Source: Ricinus communis
Lineage: Eukaryota > Streptophyta > Magnoliopsida > Malpighiales > Euphorbiaceae
Assembly: GCF_019578655.1 (NCBI RefSeq)
Contig: NC_063258.1
Span: 30,384,802 to 30,448,801, forward strand
Length of the DNA stretch: 64,000 nucleotides
Reading direction: 5' to 3'
The notes below the pieces were generated by a model. That model ran no database searches, was not told the DNA's origin, and saw nothing but the letters and a program-made list of their open reading frames with translations. Below are positions 13,134 to 23,957 of this stretch, piece after piece. The position numbers and the translations under genes were made by a program. How positions within the stretch are numbered: position 1 is the first letter of the stretch; every line of letters begins with the position of its first letter.

Positions 13134-14139
13134 GGAACATCGTTTCTCATGCATCCCAACTGCATCTTCAGAAGAATATCAAGTTCCCAGGCACAGAATC
13201 TGCTGCTTAAATTTTCTTGAGGCTTCTTGCCCCAAATCTGAATTGAAATTAACAATACTTGCTCTTTTAAATAGATGGTCTCATACAGATATCAAATCTC
13301 AGGTTGCTTTTCTTAATTGGCGCAAACTAAGAATTGAAAAACCAAGACTGTAAACGACAGCATCATAAGGATATTCAGTTACTACCCTACAGCATTCTGA
13401 TGTTCTTTGTTTAGTCCCTCTCTGATTTGAATTTTTCTTTTCTTCTTGACCGAGCCATCAGCTTAAACGGGTTCTGCCTGCTAAGACGGCCATGGCTTTT
13501 GAAAAACTTTATTAGAATGGATTTTTTTTATTCAACTCTAGTCGTGAATTTCGTTAATATTGGTGGAAAATCCTCTGCCAGAAACCAACCAGGCTAGGCC
13601 TTGAGCCGGATAGGCTTTCTGAAGCTTCTTTAAAATGTTCTAGAAGGACAATAGGAGCATCAATACTGATTTCCAATAATTAGATGAGTGCTCTGCCTTT
13701 TGTTAAGGCACAAGCCCATCGAGTAAAATTTAAGTGAAAACAAGTAAAAGAAAATAGAATATATTTGGTCATCTTTAGCCCTAATTCAGAAGCAGGAGGA
13801 CTAGTGAATGGCAATCACCTGTGTTTACATGCAAGCTGTCTCACATTTCCAACAGAAGAAACCAAAAATTACAATTCCCTGCTGCTACAAACAACTGTGC
13901 CACCGAAAAACTTGAGACTTTGCAAGGACGCTGCTTTGCAAATAATTGAACATAAGCAGTCTTTCAGGAAACTCCAGTCATGATAGGTAGATAATATATA
14001 ATCAAATCATAATGTTGTTTTGATGTATGAACAGGATTTAACACACCACAACGCTCAATGCTTTGAATTATCTGTGCCAAATGGGGCAAAGAATATTGAG
14101 AAGCTAATCAGGAGCAAAATGCTAAATCAACAAGACAAT
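13134..14139. other. Convergent 3' regions of exonuclease-KH and EPSIN genes
   Basis: About 1 kb between two stop codons facing each other. It must contain both 3' UTRs. No further gene is visible; a 72-codon frame at 13765-13983 has no recognisable features. Confidence 0.6.
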
Positions 14140-17100
14140 TTACTTCTGGAAAGTACCGAATTGGTGTTGTTGGCTGCTTAGACTTGAGAAGAAGTCCTCG
14201 TCACTGATTGCCTGTGACTGAGTTGCCTGTGACTGAGTTGCCTGCGGTGTAAACCCAGACCTTCCAAGACCAGACCCTGTTCCCATGGCTCTACCCATAT
14301 AAAATGAAGCTGGAAGCCCCTTGTCCCTGTCATCTTGTCCAACAGTTAGATCACCCACGACACCAACATCCACTAGCGAGACCTTCTTAGCTGCAACCAG
14401 GCCTTCAAGTAAGTCGTGTTCAATGCACATGCAAAAGCTACTGTGTGGTATACAAGTTAATGGACACGCATGCAGAGATAAAAAACCTGCGATAATATTC
14501 CTATTTGATAATATTTCTATTTGAAGAGGGAATAGAAATATTGTTGATATTTGTCATAAAAAAAGTTAGAAACTCTAGAATTTAAATTAATTCTAAAATG
14601 GAAATTAGAAATTTTTGAAAATTAACATTATACATTATAATAAGTTAGAAGGGTACAGATGCATTTTTTCTTTTTTGGTAAACAAAAAAGAAAAAAAAAA
14701 AGAAGAAAAAGGACTTAAATCATAAGTTAATTGATTTGATGATTTTATGGATCTATTTGACACTATAATTCTAGATATATACAGAACTTCGAATCATTTT
14801 TCTCGAGCCGTACGAGGAGAAAACTTCTTATACGTTTCCACGGGGGGGGGGGGGGGTTCTTTTTTTTCTACCTCTACCCCAAAAAGGAAAGTGTTCAATT
14901 GGAACATGAAAACGGAACCAGCATCCAACAAGAGAAAAGCTGGCTCATAGAATTAACTACTCCAAGGACATGTTAATTTACACATGCAAACACAACCAAG
15001 TAGAACAGATGTCAATAGCATACATGTGCACAGAGACCAGCATTAGAAGTGGTAAATCAGAATCATAGTGCTAATTCCCGAATCCTACACAAAATGAATT
15101 GCTAATGAAGAAGACTAAATGAAGGATTTTAGTATGCCTCCTGAGAAGTAATAACATAACAGGTAGAAGAAAAGACCACTAATGCATGTATGGTGCATGT
15201 CAAAGAACCATGCAGGAGCAAGATGAATAATAAATTCAAATCCGCTTTGATATTAATCAGCAAAGTACAATCTGTTCAAACAGTTGTAATGAAAGCATTT
15301 GACTACCCTTTGAATGAAAGTTGAACCATAGTATATAAGTATCTGAAGCTTCAATAAACAAGTCCCTCCGGAATTATAGAGCATTAAGGCATCTCAGCTT
15401 ATGCAAAATGTTACTTGAAGTTACCATCATATATGGTGGAGATAAATTGCCAGTAATGTTTCATTATGCAACTACGTACTCTTTGTCAATGGATTATTAA
15501 GTGGTACCAGTACCCAGTTAATAGGTACCCAACTACGTACCTCTTAATAACTTATTGTCAATAAGATTCTAGCAAACAAATTGGTCAAGGTTATCTCAAA
15601 AACTAAAACATGAGGTCTATGGATTAACTCCTAGACACTAGCTATCCTTCAAGTTAAAGAAAACAACTGAATTATTTCCTACCACTAACAAAACTGGTCA
15701 GGACACTCTTGAGGAATTGACATGAGGCATACTCTTTCATGAAGTTTGCCACATGGAATAAATAATCCAATAAAAACATGGCAATGTATGGCGATTAATA
15801 GTACCATTAATACAAATATCATTTAAGATGACATTTTGGCGATTAATAGTACCATTTGTACAAATATCATTTAAGATGACATTTATTCTATTTAAGCCTA
15901 GTATTTATTCACCAAGTAACATGATCACTTAATGGTTAGACATTATTATATATTAATTAAAATTTTGCCTTGAGCTTTATTACTTAATTTTCATTTATAT
16001 ATATACAAACTTTATTTAGATATTAAAATTATTCTGCAGAGTGTGGGCATTTGTCTAGTTGGATAATATATTCCAGTAGGTGAATATCATTTGTAGCAAT
16101 GACACCAGGGACAACCTTTTGTAACTTCTAAATCTACATGAACATGAGTAACTTCTAAATCATGGCAGTTTGCTCCTTTGGAACGACTGGAAGTTTAACA
16201 ATCTGAATTGTAGAAACAGTCACCTTCAGTCCTTCCAAAGAAAGCAAGGGGAAGGCTCTCAACCCTCATAATGCTGGGAGACTGCATTTTAGGAATGCCA
16301 TTTATAGCACATACAACATGCATATGGTATTACTTTTGTAAGCAAAACATAGTGGTAAATAGAGATATACTTACGAGCAGATATATTAAGATCAATCAGT
16401 CCACGGCTAAGTGAATCTGCCCATATTCCAGATTTAACTTGGAATGTCTCTTTCTTTGATGGAGGCTTGATGTCTGATGCATTCACATTTAAATTGTCAA
16501 GGCTCCCATCATTTATAGGACTTTGTGTAGATTCTGCCGATGCTGAATTGGAACTAGAAGAGAATGCACCAAAAAGATCAGATCCATCAAAGCTGTTCAA
16601 TGGAACTGTAGCAAATGGATCAACAATGTTATTATTTGTTGGATTAGATGTTTGAACATTGGTCTCTGGTTGCACAACTGGATCAGGAGTGGAAAAGAAA
16701 TCAACTGTTGAAGGGACCGCAAGAGAGACAGCAGGTTGGGAAGCAAACAGATCGACCTGAGTCTGCACAAATGCTCATAATAGAACCATTAGGTAAAGAT
16801 TACTTTAGCACCCACCGAGAATACATAAATTCTAAATTTCATGCAAGTATGATTCTGAGATTTCAATCTGGAAGCTGCTTATTTCATTTTTAAAAAGTGC
16901 CTAGTTCCTTATATTATCCGAGGACTAGAGCAAAATAGATCAAGTATCTAGAGAAAGAGGTTGCTATCAACCAGGTTATGAGACTGGAGAAAGAGGGAAC
17001 AAAATACTAAGCCATCGAAACAAAATGACAATAAAGCATTCTTCACTTCTAGAAGTAATGACCAGATGTATTTTCCAAGGATAGATGGAACAAACAAAAT

Positions 17101-20100
17101 CAAGATCCCATCAAAATGGTAACCAGGTCCAAAGACATAATAGCTTTCTCCAATTTCAAATGGCCTTTGAAAACTAGATCTAGATTACCAAATTTAATTT
17201 CATTATGGATATTAGGATAGGAGGGTAACTAACCTGAGACTGAGGACTTGCTGCCTTTTCGACTTGGGGTGGTGCTGATACAAATGTTGCATCAGCAAAC
17301 AGATCAGCCTCTGAAGAATTGCCATTCATGGCTGATGTTTCTGTGGGAATAGATGTCGGTGCATCCATGAGGTCGCCAATCAAATCTTGTCCAAATAGAT
17401 CAACTTGGTTGGAGGTATCAGCAGTTGACTCTGTCAAAAAGGATAAACCAGAAATCTAATGACTATTGATGCACAGAGAACAAAACACAGGGTTGTGATA
17501 CATGGAAATTTCACAAAATCATCAATGTAAATAAAATGTATGAAAGCTACATTATTATATCACATGTCACTTCTTTCTGGTAAAGTGTAATGGAATTTGA
17601 ATCAAATCAACCTCCAAGCTTTGCATTCAAAATAATGCTTCATAATCAAGGAAAATATATGTTCATCTCTTCTTTCATTTTTCCTCCCATGAATGCTACA
17701 GCAGATATGATATCCATGCCACATGAAAGGCCTCAAAGTTCCTTTAGTCTTTTATCCTGAGGTGGACTTTTTCGAATTCATTACTGTTGAGATTCTCTGA
17801 TTTGCTCAAGCACATACAAAAAGTTCTCTGATTTGCTTGAGCAAATATGGTATCTTTGAATGCTACGGCAAATACAATATTGCTAAGGCCCCAAAAAAGT
17901 CCCTTTGGTCTTTAACTCTGGGATGGATTTGTTTCCAATTCATTATTTTTCAGATTCTCCATTTGAGAAAGTTGATAAAATGGACCTTATTGTTGCACTT
18001 TTCTTTTTGCAATATTTGAGTTGGTGCATATGCAAAAGCAACTAAAACCAATAAGCAAATCTGGAAGTATGATCATCACTATATGAAAGAAAAGGTCATA
18101 GAAATAATGTCATAAACAGGTTTTACATACATAGAACAAACAAAAAATACACCAAATGAAAACACATCACAAACATTTTCTTTTGAGAAGCATATTGTTT
18201 AGAATACTTACTAGAGCTGGAAGTTCCCCTGGGATCAAAATCATCATCATCAAATTCATCATTATAATTGCTTGACGGGGCCCTTGAATGTTGAGAAGGA
18301 ACTGAAGTTTTCTTGTAGGAATCATCTGTCTTGGATGATGACTTTGACATATTATTCTGATCCTTTCTGCAGGGAAAAAAAAGAAGAAGAAGAAAGAGGA
18401 AAAAAATCACCAAATTAAAAAAGTAACATAATATCCAGAGCCAAGCCTATTTAAAATGTGCATGCAAGAGAGTGTGAATGTGGTAGAGGACTAGGATAGT
18501 TTTGATGTTAAAAAGAATAGAAATGAAATACCAAAATACGTAAAAGCATTGCTAGATCTATAAATGACTAATACATTTAAACCAGATAAGAAATACAACA
18601 AAGTATGACACAAGAGATATGTAGCTCAATACTATCAACAACATCCAAATTGGCAGTTATATTCATATTCGACCACATACAACATTAACATTTATCCAGT
18701 TACTCACACCTACAACTGTATCTATACATATATTTATAAATGTCCACACACAGGTGTGCGCATGTTTAAAATTGTGATTAGAACAGAAGTGATGTAAACC
18801 CAAACCTGCCAACACGTGTAGAACCCTTCTTGGTGTACCCTTGATCATCAGTAGCACCCCCTTGACGCGACTTCCCATAGGATTCCTTTTCGGACCTTTC
18901 TACTCCATACTGATCCTTATCTTTATAACTGTCTCTAAAATTGTCGGTGTCTCTTGTACCACTAAAGCCTCCATAACGACTGCTACTCTGAAAGCTGCCA
19001 CCACTATATGATGCTGAACCTGATTTATAAGTTATTCCAGAAGATGAAACACCAACATACCTAGAAATAGCAGCATGCGAAAGTAGTTCAGCAAAACTGC
19101 TCAAATAAAACACATAATATTAGATTCTGACAAATTAAACTTACTTATCACGGTTAGCAGCAGCTTTATTTCTGGTTTCTTGTATTTTATCCTTATTATT
19201 CAAGAGTGCCACAATATTTTCTGCCTTCTTCCTCACATTAAGTCCCACATCCTTTCCACTTGGCTCAACATATTCAAAACTTGTAAGCGACTTTGTCGAT
19301 GGAACAAAATACGAAAATACAAGGTCAGAGACAATTCGACCTTAATCTAAATGCCATAGAATGATAGAAATGAGAAAGGTAACTTCAATCAGATATAAGC
19401 TGATAATACTCACTGATATCTGGAATGTATGTTCTATTATGTCATCAACTGCACGCTCAGATCCATGTGCCACCAAATACTCTATGACAGTCAATGCCTG
19501 GTAACAAAGTATTTTACACAGTTTCAAATATAGGCATATAAAAAGGTTAACAACCCAGCAAATACTCTATAACAGGCAATCCCTTGATACCAAAGTATTT
19601 TACACAATTTTAAATATAGGCATTAAAAAGGTTAACAGCCCTACAAGGTTGGTTCTACTCCAATTTTACCTTGTAAACAAGACGCCAGTCCTTGCCTGTC
19701 TCTCCCAGTCTTGTCCATAGAACATTCATAACCATCTGGCATTCAGTGCTAATAGACAGTGCACAACAAGAATAATTTCAGCAAAGAAAGAAAAACATTA
19801 CTGTAACAAATTAAAATTCTGGAACGAGACAATAAGAAAAGGAATAAAATAATGCAATTTATATAGAACTCACAATTTCTTAGTGGCCTGTGCAATTTCC
19901 GCACATGCAGTACCATGAGGACCCCAAGGTGCATCATCAGTTGCATCTAACACCTGTATCAATAACGGCAATAGTCGACAAAATTAAATTAAAATATAGA
20001 TTAAATTAGTAATGCTGCAAATGTGCAACTAATTGAAGACAGAATTCATAGCGCCATGACGATATCCTAATATAAAATAAGATTAATGAAATAAAATTAG

Positions 20101-20413
20101 GGCTAATTTATCAACTTGTTATGCATAGATCTTTAACTCTAATTGATCAATTTTTCGAACGATAATTTTATCAAACAATAAAACCAGAAAAGAAACAAAA
20201 CAAAGAAAAAAAAGCAGAAAAAGTGAATCTTATAATACCTTCTGTTCGATCTCAGGAACCTTCAGGACCTTAAGATTTACCTCTCTCTTTCTGTAAATCA
20301 AAAAACAAAAACTCAAAAAAACGACTGGAAATTTGATGAGAGAAATTGAAATATAGAGAATTGAAAGCTTACATTTCGCGAACTGTTTGGTCAAAAACCT
20401 TCATGAAATCCAT
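14140..20413 (-). CDS. EPSIN1: EPSIN (ENTH-domain clathrin interactor), EPSIN1-like
   Basis: Eleven coding exons, minus strand, in transcript order: 20373-20413, 20239-20290, 19874-19953, 19670-19748, 19414-19497, 19145-19290, 18806-19060, 18212-18366, 17234-17430, 16375-16762 and 14140-14390. The total is 1,728 nt (575 residues), close to Arabidopsis EPSIN1 (about 560) and shorter than EPSIN2/3. Residues 1 to about 160 are the ENTH domain, starting [20 protein letters not shown], which binds phosphoinositides and SNAREs. A Ser/Gly-rich linker follows, then an acidic run ([10 protein letters not shown]) and repeated adaptor or clathrin motifs: VDLFG, ADLFAD, VDLFAS, DPFAT, SDLFGAF. The C-terminus has [16 protein letters not shown] and [10 protein letters not shown]. 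The known family role is clathrin-dependent trafficking to the vacuole via AP-1 or VTI11. The repeated TQSQA unit near the C-terminus comes from a short tandem duplication at about 14205-14245. Confidence 0.95.
14805..14838 (+). other. Group II intron domain V-like sequence (possible organelle DNA insert)
   Basis: The 34-nt stretch starts GAGCCGTACGAGGAGAAAAC and ends TACGTTTC. This matches length and layout of group II intron domain V: GAGCCGT pairs with ACGTTTC with one mismatch, and a GAAA tetraloop caps an inner GA/TC-rich stem. I recall near-identical strings in plastid group II introns. It is followed by a 15-G run at 14842-14856 and a T run. The likely explanation is a fragment of plastid (or mitochondrial) intron DNA in a nuclear intron; the source gene is not resolved. 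Confidence 0.6.
14842..14856. repeat. Poly-G run (15 G)
   Basis: Fifteen consecutive G on the plus strand, very unusual in this AT-rich window, directly after the domain V-like sequence and followed by eight T. Confidence 0.95.
15790..15885. repeat. 48-bp tandem repeat, two copies
   Basis: Copies at 15790-15837 and 15838-15885 start GGCGATTAATAGTACCATT and differ at only a few positions. They lie inside EPSIN intron 10. Confidence 0.9.
19475..19644. repeat. 85-bp tandem duplication over the EPSIN exon 5 acceptor
   Basis: Copy 1 (19475-19559) contains the first 23 nt of exon 5, its acceptor and polypyrimidine region. Copy 2 (19560-19644) lies in intron 4 and repeats the same string with substitutions. 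Shared landmarks are AAATACTCTAT and CAAAGTATTTTACACA. In copy 2 the acceptor CCAG has become CAAG. Confidence 0.9.
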
Positions 20414-21314
20414 GATTGGATCTGCGAATTGAAAAAGTATGTTGGAGAAAAAAGAAAAAGAAAAATCTACTCGATTTTGAAGTACTAATTTTTTGCGTGC
20501 AGATCTGAAGAGGCAATGAATTAATAGTAAAAATAAATAAATAAATGAAAAGGGAAGTGGAGGTAGGAGAAGTGGCACCTTTGAGTGGAAATGTTAAAAG
20601 AAAAAGGAAAATAATATCAGATCTTGGCGCAGAAAGGAGGGAGAAGATGAGAAGTGTGGCCAAAATAATTTTGTTATTTTGGTTTATTATGTTGCTGTTT
20701 ACAACGAAGCTGGCGGTGTAGTGTGTGTTTTTTTTAAGTAAATACTCCTAAATTTTGACATTATTTCTTTTAAACGGTAAGGTGAATTAACTTTTTATTT
20801 TAATACTTGTTTATATTAATTATTTTTTATATATACATGTCACTGTTACTGACCTATTTATTAGGGTGCCTACCGTAAAATATTAATCTTGAGCTGCCAT
20901 AATTCTTTAAGAAAGAAAAACCTTAAGCTACTATAAGAATTTCCCTTTTCTTTTCTATCTTATAATTCCTTATTAATTTCCAATAATAGACATGAACATT
21001 TAAAGAAACAAACTAAGATTGAACTGGGAAGGGATATAAGAAAATGGTACTTTAATCATTGATAAAAAATATCGGCACTTTATGCATTCCATGTGTGAAT
21101 AGCAAATATTCACATCAATAGCACATGTGTTTATCTTGACCAGGCCATACATGCATACATACTTAGGCCATCCCTTAATCTCTTAACCCCTTTTGGATAT
21201 GCCTTCGGAATTAGAATTTGCATATCATGGTAAGGTTGAATAAGTCATATAATTGCTCCAAAACAGGAGATAGCCGGTGATTAGAGATATGATAACGTTC
21301 GATTCAACCTTTAC
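20414..21314. other. EPSIN promoter side, no further gene
   Basis: Upstream of the EPSIN start, 20414-20700 is GA/AAG-rich and probably 5' UTR and promoter. The rest is AT-rich. No gene is seen before the P450 pseudogene remnants begin. Confidence 0.5.
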
Positions 21315-23460
21315 AGGTATGGTTGCTTGCTTTAGAAATGCCATCAGCAATCCTTTCAGGTCTAAACTTGTCGTGTCAGCTTTTGAACACCATGATTCTG
21401 GGATTTCTGTGTAAGCCTAGAATCTGAATCCATATGCATACACCATTTGGAATTCTAATGTTTCTAATTTGGATTAATTCAGATGCCTCCCTGACAACAA
21501 ATCTTGCTGGTAAGAATAGCATCAGTGCGTCTTGAATTATCAGTCATCTATGTATCTCAGGGTCAAATACATTATACATCGTAATACTACAGGACAGTGA
21601 ACTATTTAAAACCCTATTAGAGCCTGGAGCTATATCGTTTTCAAGTTAGGCAGTGAATTTGCATCCAGCAATCCATTGGTCAATAATTAATTAACTCTAT
21701 ACGAATTTGAGATTGCCATTCATAACGCAAAGCAAGAAGCATTAGGCACCAGGATGCAGAAATAGCTGTTGTGCCATGTCCTGCAAAATATAAACCTTCT
21801 CCAAGTATCGACTATAGATTGCTTTGGTGAAAGCTGTCCTGCATTTTATCATTTGCAGCCTCCTTTAAGCAATAGCTGCATCAAGTCATTTTCAGTCGAT
21901 CCCTCTTACTAAGTATTGCCTTTGGCCTTCACTGCATCCCAGATTAATGTCCCTTTCTCTCTTTCCAAGCTGTTGATCTTTCTGAGGGCTCTGTTAGGCA
22001 AAAAAACCTGTTAATGAAATCTGCAATTTTAGAGAAGAATTAATTAGAAATAATAATACAGCCAGGCGTAAGCAAGTCATTGAAACGTAACGAAAGATTG
22101 TGCAGTCGAAAAGGGTTCCTCAGCGAGCCTTGATTGATAATGCTTCTAAGTATGGAGAAAAGTCTCATTGCCTTTTTGAGATAAGAACTCCGGAAACAAG
22201 TTCTTGAAATGAAATCTGCCAAAATACCCCTGAAATCCTCGTCGACTATAGTTTCTGCTTGGACACGACCTTGGATTTCAAGGCTGTGTTCCCATCTTTT
22301 TAGCAGGGGCGGGGTTGAATCCACCATGAACCCCACCATGCTCTAACTTTACGAGTTAAACATACAAGAATCCACGAGGTTCGATCAAAATTTTGGATTG
22401 AATTGAATGTTTCTATTATGATATTTAAGAACTCGAAATATTCTTTTTCATTTGAATGATACAGACCGATTACCTTCATTCTCCATAACAAAATTATTGT
22501 GTTATGGTTTTCCGTTGAAAAGCCTAAAAGTGGGCAGTAGACCAATAATGCCATTGCCAAATAGAGGTGGATATGTATCCTCTGCTAAAGCTTGCATAAG
22601 GAGGCTTACCAAAATTCAAAGGTTTAAACTAGTTCATTTTCCTCACCAACTCCTGGTTATTTATAATCAAATGTTGCTTAAACCTGTCGGTCATTACATT
22701 TCACCTGCATTATTTCAATTATTTATCCATAATAATGATGTTAAAGATAAATCCATTATGATAATCCCAATTACCAGATTGCTCATCTGTATAAAGATTT
22801 AGCACTCCTTCATCGGTGCACGTCAAAAAGTTGAATCAAACCAGCACTTAGTACTGTTTGAATATACGAGAGAATTTGCAAACGTGATAACCAAAACAGA
22901 GCAAGAAAAAAAAAGAGCAAATAAATGAAGTGGCAAGGCATCTCAATTTATACTTTATAGAATAGAACATCTAACAAGAAGCCGATTAAGAAGAAATTAC
23001 AGCTGATTAAGAAGATCAACAACATGCTGTCTTGGGAGTGGCAGATTCGGGTTCGGCATGTTTACAGAGAAGCTAATCGTTGTGCATACCTGCTTGCTAA
23101 CTTCCCTATTGGAAACCATGATCGGTGGAAGACTTGAGAGATATTATGTATCAAGATGTTATGGTGTGTGGCCTTTGCTCGTTTATGCCACGTGTAGTTT
23201 GTTTTGGCTTAATGCCTTCCTTTTCATTGAATAAAATAGAACATCTTACCATATATTCTTCTTTTCTTCTATGTTCCAAGTATGGAAAGATCATGGAAAA
23301 TGTAGTCTAGAACTACAATTTCATCCATTTGAAACCTTTTTCTTTAGCTTCAATTGAATTTGGTGCATATTTTTAACATTTCCATAGAGAAAAGAAGGAG
23401 AAGACCCTTTAATGCCATCATGTCATGGAGCTTCTTCTTGATTCTTTCTGCCGTGTAGAA
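21315..23460 (-). pseudogene. CYP714-like cytochrome P450 pseudogene
   Basis: All five exons of the neighbouring P450 have degraded counterparts in the same order. Exon 1 is about 23250-23460 (GGTCTTCTCCTTCTTTTC region); exon 2 about 22490-22720; exon 3 about 22085-22339 (MVGFMVDSTPPLLKRWEHSL); exon 4 about 21600-21985 (I-helix reads [10 protein letters not shown], Asp replaced by Gly); exon 5 about 21315-21530, ending before the heme-binding cysteine. There are frameshifts and in-frame stops, and exon 5 is truncated. A 262-bp LINE fragment sits in the former intron 1. The head-to-tail arrangement with the intact gene points to a tandem duplication followed by decay. Confidence 0.88.
22973..23234 (+). 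mobile_element. 5'-truncated LINE (non-LTR retrotransposon) 3' end
   Basis: A plus-strand frame contains WEWQIRVRHVYREANRCAYL and LLANFPIGNHDRW before a stop near 23136. This is the end of the RNase H domain of plant LINEs (HVYREAN motif). The 3' tail runs to TTCATTGAATAA. It is flanked by a perfect 12-bp target site duplication AATAGAACATCT at 22961-22972 and 23235-23246, which fixes the insert at 262 bp. It lies inside the P450 pseudogene, opposite in strand. Confidence 0.88.
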
Positions 23461-23957
23461 ATGACTAATAAAGGAAACGAGTCCAAGAAAACTAAACAAG
23501 GCGTAATAAGGAAATTGAGACTCAAACTTAAAAGTTTACTTAAACTGAGATATACATTTACGGCTGCACTAAATCTGCTGGTATTTCGTCCAAGATAACA
23601 AATTTAAGGATTAAATTCAACTTTTTTTTAACACTTGAATCCTTCTAACTATGTCAAGTAGGGATAGAATCTATTAGCAAAAGCAAATAGGGTGATGAGT
23701 TCAAATCCTAAGTGTGTGCACGTCTGGACTGAATCACTCCCAATTATACATGAAATGACGGGGAAAAGAATTCTCCAAAGAGGAAACAGTGTTGTTACTT
23801 TGTAAGTCAATCTCTCAACAAGTAGACATCTGTAAGAAGGCAAGCATTCACAGCAATGGCACTAGTCATTGTTCAACAATATACACACACACGCTACAGC
23901 AATATAGCAAATCCATAAGTATATCAGCATATAATTTTTTGAATCCACTAACACTAA
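23461..23957. other. Spacer between P450 pseudogene and intact P450
   Basis: About 500 bp with no gene. The part nearest 23957 should be the 3' UTR of the intact P450. Confidence 0.5.

Larger units (their letters stand above)
14391..16374 (-). other. EPSIN intron 10 (long, repeat-bearing)
   Basis: This 1,984-nt intron separates exon 10 (donor C|GTAAGT at 16375/16374) from the last exon (acceptor TTGCAG at 14391). It holds an organelle-intron-like tract with a 15-G run near 14730-14900 and a 48-bp tandem repeat at 15790-15885. No coding sequence is seen. Confidence 0.85.
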
